Assembly: GCA_001464955.1 (NCBI GenBank)
Contig: LNEM01000024.1
Location: forward strand, 1 to 64,000
Origin: Rhizobiales bacterium Ga0077537
GTDB lineage: Bacteria; Pseudomonadota; Alphaproteobacteria; Rhizobiales; Hyphomicrobiaceae
Length of the DNA stretch: 64,000 bases
Reading direction: 5' to 3'
Below are positions 1 to 8,136 of this stretch, piece after piece. The notes under the pieces are model-generated. The model saw only the letters and a list, made by a program, of their open reading frames with translations. It was not told the DNA's origin and did not search any database. Position 1 is the first letter of the stretch. Each line of letters opens with the position of its first letter. Made by a program: the position numbers and the translations under genes.

Positions 1-33
1 ATCCAGCGACGCAAAGCTCAGCTGATCGGCCAT
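1..33 (-). CDS. Start of a transposase-like gene (11 codons in window)
   Basis: Only the first 11 codons are present, reading MADQLSFASLD. A ribosome binding site GAGGGGAC sits upstream on the minus strand. The opening residues resemble the N-termini of IS5-family DDE transposases, which often start with a Gln-Leu-(Ser/Thr)-Phe-Ala stretch. Too little is visible to place it firmly; the call rests partly on the adjacent IS-like end. Confidence 0.4.
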   Translation of the reverse strand, partial: MADQLSFASLD

Positions 34-95
34 CCGCCGTCCCCTCGAATCAAGGACGACAGCATGCCATGATCGGCAGGTTGTTCAGAGGTTCC
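1..95 (-). mobile_element. End of an insertion sequence, probably IS5 family, cut by the window edge
   Basis: On the minus strand the sequence inward from position 95 begins GGAACCTCTGAACAA, which looks like an IS terminal inverted repeat, and is followed 62 bases later by the start codon of a transposase-like reading frame. Just outside it lies CTAG (96-99), which matches the YTAR target duplication of IS5-type elements. The other end is outside the window, so the repeat pair and the duplication cannot be confirmed. Inference from terminal sequence, target site and the first residues of the reading frame. Confidence 0.5.
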
Positions 96-114
96 CTAGA
101 TCCCCGTTAATTGC

Positions 115-1815
115 TCACCCGCGCTCCTTACCACCCCACCCGTACTCGCGCCTGGCGTGCTCCTCGGTGACGAAGCCGTCCGCGAGATCTTCGGCGATGG
201 CCTTCGGATCGCGCTTCTCCGGCGGCCCATAACCGCCTGCGCCGGAGAGCCGGAAGCTCAGGATGTCGCCTTGCTTGATCGGCCGCGTCTCCTTGGAATG
301 CAGCCGCTCGCCGTTCCCTTGCGGATTGAGAATGCTCTCGGCGAGCGCACCCGGCTTGCCGCCGAAGATGCCGTAGGGCGCGAACACGTGGCGATCGCCG
401 AGATGCGACAGCGTCGCCGTCGAGTTGAGAAGCTCGATGTCCTTCTGCACGCCGCAGCCGCCACGCCACTGGCCGGCCCCGCCCGAATCCGGAATGAACC
501 CGAAGCGGTGGATGCGCACCGGATTGTGCGTCTCGTGCACCTCGACCGGGATGTTCGAGCAGTTCATGACGGGCGTCATGCCCTCGACGCCATCCTTGCC
601 GAACTGGCCGCCATAGCCGCCGAGCGACACGTCGTACATGACGAAAGGCCGCCCGGTCCGGTCGTCGATGCCGCCGATGTTCGGGTTGGACCAGTGCGAG
701 AACGCCCCCATGGCGCGCTCAGGCAACGCCTTGGCCATGGCCCCGTTGATCGTGTCGAAGATACGGATCTGCAGGATCGGCCGCCCGCCCGACGGCGCCG
801 GAAAGCGCGGATTGAAGAAGCAGCCCTCGCGCACCGTCAGCTTGATCGGCCGCATGCTGCCTTCGGTCTGCGGCTCGAGCGCGTTGCAAAACGTCTTCGT
901 CGCGAACACCGCGTAGGCACGCGTGTAGTTGATGTAGGAGTTGATCGCCGCCGGCACCGCGTCGGACGAGCGCGAGAAATCGAACTCCACCGAGCCCTTG
1001 CCGTCGAACGTGATGTCGACGGCCATCTTGATCGGATCGGTATTCGGGCCGTAGTCGTCCATGTAGTCTTCGAAGCTGTACGTCCCAGCCGGAACCTTCG
1101 CCAACGTCTCGCGCATGGTGGCTTCCGAGCGGTCGAGAATGGTGGCGTAGGCGCTCTCGACAGTGGCGATACCATAGTCCGAAAACATCTTCTGCAGCCG
1201 CGCCGCGGCCGAGAGGTTCGCGGTGTGCTGCGCCAGCAGGTCTCCGCGCACCTTGTCCGGAACGCGCACGTTGCCGAGCACGATCCGCATGATGTCGTCG
1301 TCGATACGCCCTTCGCGCACGAAACGCACCGGCAGGATGCGCAGCCCCTCCTGGAACGCCTCGGTCACCCCGTGCACCTTCTGCGAGCCCGGTGCGGCGC
1401 CACCCATGTCGACCTGATGCGCCGAGCAACAGACGTAGCCGACCAGCCGCGTCTCAACGAACACCGGCATGATCTGATAGACGTCGGGGAAGTGGCCGGC
1501 ACCGATGAAGCTGTCGTTGACCATGATCGAGTCGCCGGGTTTCAGCGTTCCGGCCGGAATGTAGTCGAGCACCTGCTTCGCCATGAACGGCATGGAACCG
1601 AGATGGCCCGGGCTGTAGTTGCCCTGCGCGATCATCACGGCGTCCTTGTCGAACAGCGCCGTCGCGAAATCGTCGCCCTCGCGCACCGCCTCCGAGAACG
1701 CCGTATTCCGCAGCGTGACCCCGAGTTCCTCCGCGATGGAGAGGACAGTGTTCCAGATCACGGTGAGCGTGATCGGATCCACCTTCGCGCTGGTGTCGAT
1801 GGACGAGGCCGTCAT
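115..1815 (-). CDS. hyuB: Hydantoinase B/oxoprolinase family protein (HyuB)
   Basis: A 566-residue protein of the HyuB family, the partner subunit of HyuA in ATP-dependent hydantoinases, 5-oxoprolinases and acetone or acetophenone carboxylases. It opens with the family's DPITLTVIWN segment and ends with the Gly-rich GAGQWRGGCGVQ region. The start ATG at 1815 overlaps the hyuA stop by four bases (ATGA), so the two are translationally coupled. A reading frame extends upstream through hyuA, but the family N-terminus fixes this start. The substrate cannot be told from sequence; the neighbouring aminotransferase suggests a nitrogen-containing compound. Stop TGA is at 115-117, close to the IS end at 95. 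Confidence 0.88.
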   Translation of the reverse strand: MTASSIDTSAKVDPITLTVIWNTVLSIAEELGVTLRNTAFSEAVREGDDFATALFDKDAVMIAQGNYSPGHLGSMPFMAKQVLDYIPAGTLKPGDSIMVNDSFIGAGHFPDVYQIMPVFVETRLVGYVCCSAHQVDMGGAAPGSQKVHGVTEAFQEGLRILPVRFVREGRIDDDIMRIVLGNVRVPDKVRGDLLAQHTANLSAAARLQKMFSDYGIATVESAYATILDRSEATMRETLAKVPAGTYSFEDYMDDYGPNTDPIKMAVDITFDGKGSVEFDFSRSSDAVPAAINSYINYTRAYAVFATKTFCNALEPQTEGSMRPIKLTVREGCFFNPRFPAPSGGRPILQIRIFDTINGAMAKALPERAMGAFSHWSNPNIGGIDDRTGRPFVMYDVSLGGYGGQFGKDGVEGMTPVMNCSNIPVEVHETHNPVRIHRFGFIPDSGGAGQWRGGCGVQKDIELLNSTATLSHLGDRHVFAPYGIFGGKPGALAESILNPQGNGERLHSKETRPIKQGDILSFRLSGAGGYGPPEKRDPKAIAEDLADGFVTEEHARREYGWGGKERG

Positions 1816-3896
1816 GAGCGTCCCTCCGGATCGATGTCGATGATGATGTGTCCTGCGTCGTTCATGTGCACGGTGTCGCCGGGCGGCACCACGATCGTGC
1901 AGTAGGGATCGTCGATGATGACGGGACCGGCGAACGGCGCAGCCCCGGAGAGCGCGGCGCGATCGAGGACGCGCGTATCCGTGAACCCGCCAGCTTCGGG
2001 AAACCATGCCTTGCGCATGACGACCGGCGCGCCGCGACCTGCCCCGCTCTCGGCCATCCGGATATCGACGTTGCCGTGCCGCGCATGCGTCGCAACGAGC
2101 GTCCAGTCGACGCCCTCGACGATGCCCTGATCGTCGACGAACTTGTTCTTTCGCAAGTAGGCCTGTCGGAACGCCTCGATCACCTTGCCGGGATAGCTGG
2201 CGTCGATCGCACCATCCGGAAGCTCGACATGGATCTCGAAGCCCTGCCCGACATAGCGCATCTGCGCGTAGCGCGACCACTGCGGTTCGCCGCCCTGACC
2301 GACGCGCCCGATCTCGTTCCGCGCCTGCACCTCGAGTTGCCGGTAAAGCTGATCGAGCGACGTCTGGGCATCCTTGCCATCGAGCCGGATCACGCGCGTG
2401 GTCGACACATCGATGCGAGGTGCCGCCTGCAGAAGTCCGATGGCCGAGCCGACACCCGCGCCGTTGGGCACGACGACCTGCGGCACACCGGCTCGCCGAG
2501 CGAGCCGCGCCGCATGGAGCGGCCCAGCGCCGCCGAACGCCACCATCGCGTAGTTGCGCGGATCGCGACCTCGCTCGACTGAAACGAGACGGAGGGCGTT
2601 TTCCATGTTCGTCGTCGCGATCATGTGCACGCCCCACGCCGCTTCCGCGACGGAAATGCCGAGCGGCCGCGCGACGTGGGTCTCGAGGCCCTCGGTCGCG
2701 GCCGCCACGTCGAGCGTCATCGTGCCCGCGTTGAATCGGTCCGGTGAGATGTACCCGAGCACCACGTTGGCGTCAGTGATCGTCGGACGTGTGCCGCCCT
2801 TGCGGTAGCCGATCGGTCCCGGCACGGCGCCGGCACTGTCCGGCCCGACCGCGATCATGCCCTTTTCCACCCGCGCGATGCTGCCGCCACCCGCCCCGAT
2901 CTCCTGCATCTCGACGGCCGGCAGATTGAGCGGCAGGCCGCTGCCGCGCCGGGATCGCACAAGATCGACCTCGAACGTCGGCATGATCGCCGGCGTGCCG
3001 TTGTCGATGGCGCCGAGCTTCGCGGTCGTGCCGCCCATGTCGAACGTGACCACGTCCGTCCGTCCGATCGATCGCGCCACTTCCGCACACATCAGGATGC
3101 CGGCGGCCGGACCGGACTCGATCACGCGCACCGGATAGTCCCGCGCCATCGCCGGCGAGGCGAGGCCCGCATTTGACTGCATGATGAGCAGTCTGTCGTG
3201 GCAGCCGAGGTCCGCGAGCGTCGCCTCGAGCCGCATCAGATAGCGGTCCATGATCGGCATGACGTAGGCGTTCGTCACGGCCGTACTCGTCCGCTCGTAC
3301 TCCCGGAACTTCGGCGAAACGTCGGACGATAGCGTCACCGCGATACCCGGCGCCTTCTGGCGCAAGCGATCCGCGATCCGTTGCTCGTGCTCCGGATTGG
3401 CATAGGCGTGCAGCAACGCGATCGCGATGGATTGGCGCCCCGCCGCAAGCAACGCGTCGATGACCCGATCGACGCTCTCCATGTCGAGAGGCGTCACCAC
3501 GCTACCGTCCGCCGCGACGCGCTCGCGCACCTCGAAGATGTGCCGGCGACGCACAAGGGGAACGGGCTTGTTGATGTAGAGATCGTAGGTTTCATACCGC
3601 TTCTGCCGCCCGATCAGCAGCACATCGCGAAACCCTTCGGTGGTGATGAGGCCGGTCGCCGCGCCCTTGCGTTCGAGCACGGCGTTTGTCGCAACGGTCG
3701 TCGCGTGCAGCACGGCCGCGAGATCACCACCACCGATTCCGGCCGAGGCGAGGATATCCCGGAGGCCGGCCTCCACTGCGACGCTCGGATCATCCGGCGT
3801 GGTCGGCACCTTTCCGGTGATCGTTCGGTTGGATCGGCTGTCGTGAAGAACGAAGTCCGTGAACGTGCCGCCGATGTCGAATGCCACTCGGATCAT
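1812..3896 (-). CDS. hyuA: Hydantoinase A/oxoprolinase family protein (HyuA)
   Basis: A 694-residue ATP-dependent subunit of the hydantoinase/oxoprolinase/acetone carboxylase family, with an actin-like ATPase fold. The N-terminus reads IRVAFDIGGTFTDFVL, the typical phosphate-binding loop, and a second loop VVTFDMGGTTAK lies in the middle. VESGPAAG and GAGGGSIA motifs follow. At the usual PGPACYG motif this protein has PGPIGYR, so the Cys seen in many relatives is missing, which hints at a different substrate. It lies 67 bases downstream of the GntR gene and overlaps hyuB by four bases, giving a probable gntR-hyuA-hyuB operon. Confidence 0.9.
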   Translation of the reverse strand: MIRVAFDIGGTFTDFVLHDSRSNRTITGKVPTTPDDPSVAVEAGLRDILASAGIGGGDLAAVLHATTVATNAVLERKGAATGLITTEGFRDVLLIGRQKRYETYDLYINKPVPLVRRRHIFEVRERVAADGSVVTPLDMESVDRVIDALLAAGRQSIAIALLHAYANPEHEQRIADRLRQKAPGIAVTLSSDVSPKFREYERTSTAVTNAYVMPIMDRYLMRLEATLADLGCHDRLLIMQSNAGLASPAMARDYPVRVIESGPAAGILMCAEVARSIGRTDVVTFDMGGTTAKLGAIDNGTPAIMPTFEVDLVRSRRGSGLPLNLPAVEMQEIGAGGGSIARVEKGMIAVGPDSAGAVPGPIGYRKGGTRPTITDANVVLGYISPDRFNAGTMTLDVAAATEGLETHVARPLGISVAEAAWGVHMIATTNMENALRLVSVERGRDPRNYAMVAFGGAGPLHAARLARRAGVPQVVVPNGAGVGSAIGLLQAAPRIDVSTTRVIRLDGKDAQTSLDQLYRQLEVQARNEIGRVGQGGEPQWSRYAQMRYVGQGFEIHVELPDGAIDASYPGKVIEAFRQAYLRKNKFVDDQGIVEGVDWTLVATHARHGNVDIRMAESGAGRGAPVVMRKAWFPEAGGFTDTRVLDRAALSGAAPFAGPVIIDDPYCTIVVPPGDTVHMNDAGHIIIDIDPEGRS

Positions 3897-3963
3897 GAAC
3901 TCACTGCCCCTCGCTTGACGACACGGCGAACAACCGCCGGCTGGACCTGTGGCGCGCCCGCGA

Positions 3964-4635
3964 TCACGTCGCGAACAGCATCCTGAGACGCGCATCGAGC
4001 GCATTGCGCATGTTCTGACGCGCGGCCGTTTCGGCAGCCTCCGCATCCCGGCGTTCGATCGCGTCGACGAGTTCGGCATTCTCGGCGAGCTCGGCTTTCC
4101 AGCGCCCTTTCAGGCTGAAGGTCGTCCCCCTGAGCAGCGCCAGCGTATCGCTGAAATCGTCGAGCGACTGACTGAGATACCGGTTGTGGGCAGCTTCATG
4201 GATCGTCGCATGAAAGATGCGGTTGATACGCGCCAGACTGCGCGCGTCGGGCGCGGCTCGCGCGAACTCCTGCAACACACGCCGCATCGCCGCGATGTCA
4301 CTTGGACCGGCGTGCTGGGCCGCAAGACGGGCCGCCGCACCCTCGAGCAGCTCCCGCATGGCATAGATCTCGACGACCTCCTGCCGATCGAGCTCCGCCA
4401 CGACCAACCCCCGCCCCGGCGCCTGTCGCAGGAGGCCACGCGTTTGCAGTTTCTGCAGCGCCTGTCGAACTGGCGTGCGGCTGATGCCGAACAGCCTCGA
4501 CACCTCGTCCTCGCGCACGCGCTCACCCGGCTTGAGTGCCTGGTCCCGGATCGCGTCGAGCAGCATCCGATAGGCATATTCCGCCCGCGAGCTGCCTTCA
4601 AAGTCATCGACTGTGGATTGCCCCGTGACTGCCAC
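3964..4635 (-). CDS. GntR-family regulator, FCD type
   Basis: A 223-residue regulator with an N-terminal winged helix (AIRDQALKPGERVREDEV, then SRTPVRQALQKL as the recognition helix) and a C-terminal all-helical FCD effector domain. The frame stays open upstream to an ATG at 4776, but that start would overlap the divergent aminotransferase start and run through the likely operator. A GTG at 4635 with AGGA five bases upstream gives the normal family length and is preferred. It is transcribed toward hyuA-hyuB, so it probably controls that operon and perhaps the divergent aminotransferase, with a carboxylic or amino acid metabolite as effector. Confidence 0.85.
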   Translation of the reverse strand: MAVTGQSTVDDFEGSSRAEYAYRMLLDAIRDQALKPGERVREDEVSRLFGISRTPVRQALQKLQTRGLLRQAPGRGLVVAELDRQEVVEIYAMRELLEGAAARLAAQHAGPSDIAAMRRVLQEFARAAPDARSLARINRIFHATIHEAAHNRYLSQSLDDFSDTLALLRGTTFSLKGRWKAELAENAELVDAIERRDAEAAETAARQNMRNALDARLRMLFAT

Positions 4636-4707
4636 TGCGTCCTGATCCCCGAGGTGAAAGCCATCACACGCGACGGCGACCGTCGTCGATCTTGCTTTGT
4701 GTACCAC

Positions 4708-4715
4708 TGTATACA
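4708..4715. promoter_or_regulatory. Probable GntR operator, palindrome TGTATACA
   Basis: A perfect 8-base palindrome TGTATACA lies between the divergent gntR-hyuAB and aminotransferase genes. FCD-type GntR proteins commonly bind short palindromes of this kind, such as TTGTATACAA. It overlaps TACAAT (4712-4717), which could be the -10 element of the plus-strand aminotransferase. Binding is inferred. Confidence 0.5.
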
Positions 4716-4774
4716 ATAGTGAACCCGTGTCCACCGGTGGGAAGCACCGAGTGTCATCGTCGAGGGGTAGGAAC

Positions 4775-6148
4775 ATGAACCGTCTGCCGAACAGCTTGCA
4801 CGCGCTGGACGTTGCGAGCCTGGTGCATCCTCAGTCGAACCTGCGCAAGCATCTGGAGCAAGGCCCGACGATCTACGCGAAGGGCAAAGGCATCTTCATC
4901 TACGACGAGGATGGCCGCGAGTACCTCGAAGCGGCGGCCGGTCTCTGGTGTGCGTCCCTCGGCTTCGGCGTCGAGCGTCTGGCGAAAGTCGCCTACGACC
5001 AGATGTGCAAGGTCGGCTACTATCACATCTACCGCTCGGCCTCGAACGAGACCGCGATCGAACTCGCCGCCAAGCTCCTCGAGATGGCGCCGGTGCCGAT
5101 GTCGAAGGTCTTCTTCCAGTGCTCGGGCTCGGAAGCCAACGACACGGCGGTGAAGGTCGTCTGGTACTACTGGCACGCCCACGGCAAGCCCGAGAAGCGC
5201 AAGATCATCGGCCGCAAGATGGGCTATCACGGCTCGACCTGTGCTTCCGCGTCGATCTCCGGCAAGCCCGACATGCATCAGGAATCTGGGCTTCCCTTCG
5301 ACGCCTTCCGCCATACCGAATTCCCGAACTACTACCGCAACCAGCTTCCCGGCGAGACGGAGGACGACTACTCGACCCGCATGGCGCAAGCGCTCGAGGA
5401 CCTGATCATCGCCGAAGGCCCGGAGACGGTGGCAGCCTTCTGGGCCGAGCCGGTGATGGGCGCCGGCGGCGCGGTTCTGCCCCCGAAGGGCTACTTCGCG
5501 AAGATCCAGGCCGTCCTGCAGAAGTATGACGTCCTGTTCGTCGCCGACGAGGTCATCTGCGGCTTCGGCCGCACGGGCAACATGTGGGGCTCGCAGACCT
5601 ACGACCTGAAGCCCGACATGATCTCCTGCGCCAAGGCGCTCTCGGCGGGGCTGGCGCCGATCTCTGCGCTGCTGCTCAACGAACGCGTCTTCCAGGCTCT
5701 CATGATCGAGAGCGACAAGGTCGGGCACTTCGCGCACGGCTACACCTACGCCGGCCATCCCGTAACGACGGCTGTCGCATTGGAGACGCTCAAGATCTAC
5801 GACGAGATGGACATGGTCGGCCACGTCCGCAAGGTCGAGAAGCCATTTCTTGCGGAACTGAAGGCGCTCGAGAGCCACCCGTTGATCGGCGAATTCCGTG
5901 GCATCGGCCTCATCGGTGCGCTCGAGGTCGTCAAGGACAAGGAGACGCGCGAGATGTTCTCGGCCGACGTCGGCGTCATGGACATTCTCGCCGGCAACGC
6001 GAAGAAGCACGGTCTGATCCTGCGCCTCGTCGGCAACCGGATCGCCTTCTCGCCGCCGCTGATCATCACCGAGGGCGAAGTGCGCGAGATTGCACGCCGC
6101 ATGCGGAGCGCCCTCGACGACACATGGACCGCGGTTCGCGCCAATTGA
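4775..6148 (+). CDS. Class III PLP-dependent aminotransferase (omega-amino acid/pyruvate type)
   Basis: A 457-residue fold-type I class III aminotransferase of the omega-amino acid or putrescine:pyruvate group. The PLP aspartate is in VADEVICGFGRTG (D258) and the Schiff-base lysine is K287 in SCAKALSAG. SGSEANDTA (117-125) is the phosphate-binding turn. The start ATG at 4775 has a purine-rich AGGGGTAGGAA upstream; the frame is open further upstream, but that part is not family sequence and crosses the operator. It moves an amino group from an amine or omega-amino acid to pyruvate or another keto acid; exact substrate unknown. Divergent from gntR-hyuAB, so probably part of the same pathway. 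Confidence 0.92.
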   Translation: MNRLPNSLHALDVASLVHPQSNLRKHLEQGPTIYAKGKGIFIYDEDGREYLEAAAGLWCASLGFGVERLAKVAYDQMCKVGYYHIYRSASNETAIELAAKLLEMAPVPMSKVFFQCSGSEANDTAVKVVWYYWHAHGKPEKRKIIGRKMGYHGSTCASASISGKPDMHQESGLPFDAFRHTEFPNYYRNQLPGETEDDYSTRMAQALEDLIIAEGPETVAAFWAEPVMGAGGAVLPPKGYFAKIQAVLQKYDVLFVADEVICGFGRTGNMWGSQTYDLKPDMISCAKALSAGLAPISALLLNERVFQALMIESDKVGHFAHGYTYAGHPVTTAVALETLKIYDEMDMVGHVRKVEKPFLAELKALESHPLIGEFRGIGLIGALEVVKDKETREMFSADVGVMDILAGNAKKHGLILRLVGNRIAFSPPLIITEGEVREIARRMRSALDDTWTAVRAN

Positions 6149-6203
6149 TCGAGGCGTGGCCGCGGCACCCCGGCGGAGCCGAACCGTATGGGCAATGCAC
6201 AAA

Positions 6204-6227
6204 GGGCGGGGCCGCGCGGCCCCGCCC
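6204..6227 (+). terminator. GC-rich perfect inverted repeat after the aminotransferase
   Basis: GGGCGGGGCCGC is followed immediately by its exact reverse complement GCGGCCCCGCCC, 56 bases after the aminotransferase stop. It would form a strong hairpin but no T-run follows, so it is either a weak intrinsic terminator or a transcript-stabilising end. Confidence 0.45.
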
Positions 6228-6908
6228 GTGGCTCGACGTAGCCTCGCGGCGGCCGACGACCTGGCGCGCCGCAACGGCGCGGTATGATTTGCGACCGCGA
6301 ACAGGACCGACTGCGTGATAAGGTTGTGGGTCAGTTCCCTGTGGGGGCAAGGTCACGCGGCCAGGTCGACAACAGCTCGACGTCGATCTACGCCCATAAG
6401 CTGGAGGAGCCCGCCCGCCGCGCCGTCGATCGCGTCGTCGGCCCGGTCGCAACCGCGCTGGAGGCACACAGTAATCGGCGGCGAATGTTCACGACCGGCA
6501 TCGTCGTTCAATCCGGCTTCTCTTCAATCTCGCGTCTGATCTGATCCAGGCGTCGTCCCTCGTCAGTCCATTCCCACGGACCGGACAGAGCCTCGACATT
6601 CTGACCCAGCGCCCTGTCCGCCTGAATAGCGGCGCCTGAGAGTGAAGGAGTTCCTCATTGAACTCGACTTGATTGCGCTGATCTACAATCCGGTCGTTCC
6701 GCTGAGGCACGCACTTGCCCCGTAGTCGGCGAGTTTCGACAGTCAAAGCAGAAATGTTCTCGCCTGCTTTCCCCATTCTTGGCAGATAAAGACAAGCCGC
6801 GCGAACTCTCGGTCCGGCCTGATCAAGCACCGATGTGTCAGCGCAACGGTGCGCCGTCAGCTGGCGTGCGCTTGCAAGACGGCTCAACCCTCCCGGCTCA
6901 GGCCTCTT
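6228..6908. other. Non-coding stretch of about 680 bases
   Basis: No reading frame here has both a ribosome binding site and family-like sequence. The open frames are short and rich in Arg, Ser and Ala, as expected from chance frames in GC-rich DNA. Base composition is less GC-rich between about 6640 and 6780. No tRNA, CRISPR or clear repeat was seen. It may hold decayed coding sequence. Confidence 0.5.
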
Positions 6909-7199
6909 TCAGTCGAAGAAGTCGAGAAACGACTTCCGGCGCTTGGGCGACTGGCCGTGACCATAGCGACGGTCGTCATCGTCGTCGTCATCGTCGCGCG
7001 GGCGCCGATCGCGTTGCGGCGGCAGTGCACCGCCGAGAAAGCTCCGCTGCTCCGCGCCACCGACCGCCGTCGCCAGCTTCTCGAGCTCGCCGCGGTCGAG
7101 CCACACGCCGCGGCACTGGGTACATGTGTCGATCAGCACGCCGCTCTTGTTGATCTCCTTCATTGCGCCCTGGCAGACTGGGCAGATGAGCACGCTCAT
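6909..7199 (-). CDS. Zinc-ribbon protein of the zf-TFIIB family with an acidic tail
   Basis: A 96-residue protein with two Cys pairs: CPVC at residues 6-9 and CTQC followed by RGVWLDRGELEKL. This is the signature of the bacterial zf-TFIIB (small zinc ribbon) family, whose function is not well known. After the ribbon the chain becomes low in complexity, with a run of eight aspartates, then a basic patch and a C-terminal SFLDFFD. AGGAGG lies upstream of the ATG at 7199, a strong ribosome binding site. It is followed on the same strand and upstream by another small gene (7230-7436), with which it may form a unit. Confidence 0.85.
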   Translation of the reverse strand: MSVLICPVCQGAMKEINKSGVLIDTCTQCRGVWLDRGELEKLATAVGGAEQRSFLGGALPPQRDRRPRDDDDDDDDRRYGHGQSPKRRKSFLDFFD

Positions 7200-7229
7200 G
7201 TGGTCCTCCTGTCGTATTGCGTTGATTGA

Positions 7230-7436
7230 TCAGCGGCGGGTCGGCGTGTTCATGATCGGCACTGGTCGAAGCACCGCCGGGTTGCCGATTTCGATGAGGT
7301 GCCGCTGCGCTCGAAGCAGCAACGCTTGAAGGCGCAGCAACCGCGCAGGTAATGCCCGGGCATGCTGCCGCTCGCGCTCCAGTTGGCGCCGAATCTGGCT
7401 GGTCCGGTTCAAAACATGGGTGAGAGTCTGGTGCAT
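7230..7436 (-). CDS. Small helical protein resembling DUF465/YdcH
   Basis: A 68-residue, mostly helical, basic protein. Its core pattern (QIRRQLERERQ, then ALPARLLRLQALLLRAQ) resembles DUF465/YdcH proteins, which carry a short helical hairpin with a Pro-x-x-x-x-Arg-Leu step. Start ATG at 7436 has GGAGG eight bases upstream. The likeness is by pattern only, so the family is tentative. It lies 30 bases upstream of the zinc-ribbon gene on the same strand and is probably cotranscribed with it. Confidence 0.55.
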   Translation of the reverse strand: MHQTLTHVLNRTSQIRRQLERERQHARALPARLLRLQALLLRAQRHLIEIGNPAVLRPVPIMNTPTRR

Positions 7437-7764
7437 ACGGCGTCCTCCATCGGATGATTGGAGGCATGCTCGAGCCGGTAGAGGCATCGGGCATACCCGA
7501 TGCGGTCCGACATCACAGCGCGCAAGGCACTGTCAGAGGAGCCCGGTTCCGCAGCAACACCCGTGATTTGGGAGCAATTTCGATCGCCACAAGAGCATGC
7601 TCTCCAGTTCTGGCATCGGAAAAACCAATCGATCCGACGACCCTTGTCGAGAGGTGACTTTCTCCCCAATTGGCGGTCGGAGAAGCCGGGTCCTTCTGGC
7701 AGTCCGTGCGGGACTGCGATGTCGGCAGATGAGCAGATGCATCGCTGGCATCGGAGAGGGCGAG
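7437..7764. other. Intergenic region with a short hairpin
   Basis: The gap separates a minus-strand small-gene pair from the plus-strand TerC remnant. A hairpin GCATCGGG-CATA-CCCGATGC lies at 7484-7503, with no T-run. The divergent promoters should be here but no clear -35/-10 pair was found. No supported gene. Confidence 0.5.
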
Positions 7765-8136
7765 ATGGAGTTCTTCGAGCCTTCTCTGACAGGGCTGTTT
7801 CCCGGCAAGCCGGTCTGGATCTGGCTTGCCGTCTTCGGATCAGTGACGTGGCTCCTGATCCTCGATCTCGGCGTGCGCCACCAGGCGCAGCGCGAGATCC
7901 CGGCTGGCGAAAGCCTCCTGCCGTCGGCCGTCTACACCGGTCTCGGCCTCGGGTTCGGCGCCTGGCTGTGGTGGCATCTCGGCAACCTGGCCGGCATGGA
8001 GACTCCCACCGGGTTCGCGGTCGAGCAAGCTCCGTAGACGGACAACGTATTCGTCATCGCCATCCTGATCGGCGGCGTCCTGTACTCGCTCTTCAAGACG
8101 CGCAATGCCACGAAACATGAGGAGCTGCGGTCGTGA
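7765..8136 (+). pseudogene. Remnant of a TerC-family membrane protein gene
   Basis: From the ATG at 7765 the frame reads like the first part of a TerC/Alx protein: WIWLAVFGSVTWLLILDLGV, then SAVYTGLGLGFGAWLWWHLG and TGFAVEQAP, where TerC proteins have TGY-x-x-E. A TAG stop follows at 8035-8037. The same frame continues as TDNVFVIAILIGGVLYSLFK, which joins the N-terminal DNVF motif directly to residues typical of the TerC C-terminus. About 200 central codons are missing against the usual length near 320 residues. So this is a gene broken by a nonsense change and an internal deletion. Its final TGA overlaps the GTG start of the next gene. Confidence 0.72.

Noticed and set aside
157-1905. 582-codon open frame on the plus strand
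   Set aside because: It lies opposite hyuB, is rich in Arg, His, Asp and Val as antisense frames in GC-rich DNA are, and shows no family motif.
6960-7010. Tandem GTC/GAC-like repeat as a CRISPR or microsatellite
   Set aside because: It is the aspartate run inside the zinc-ribbon protein gene, not a repeat array.
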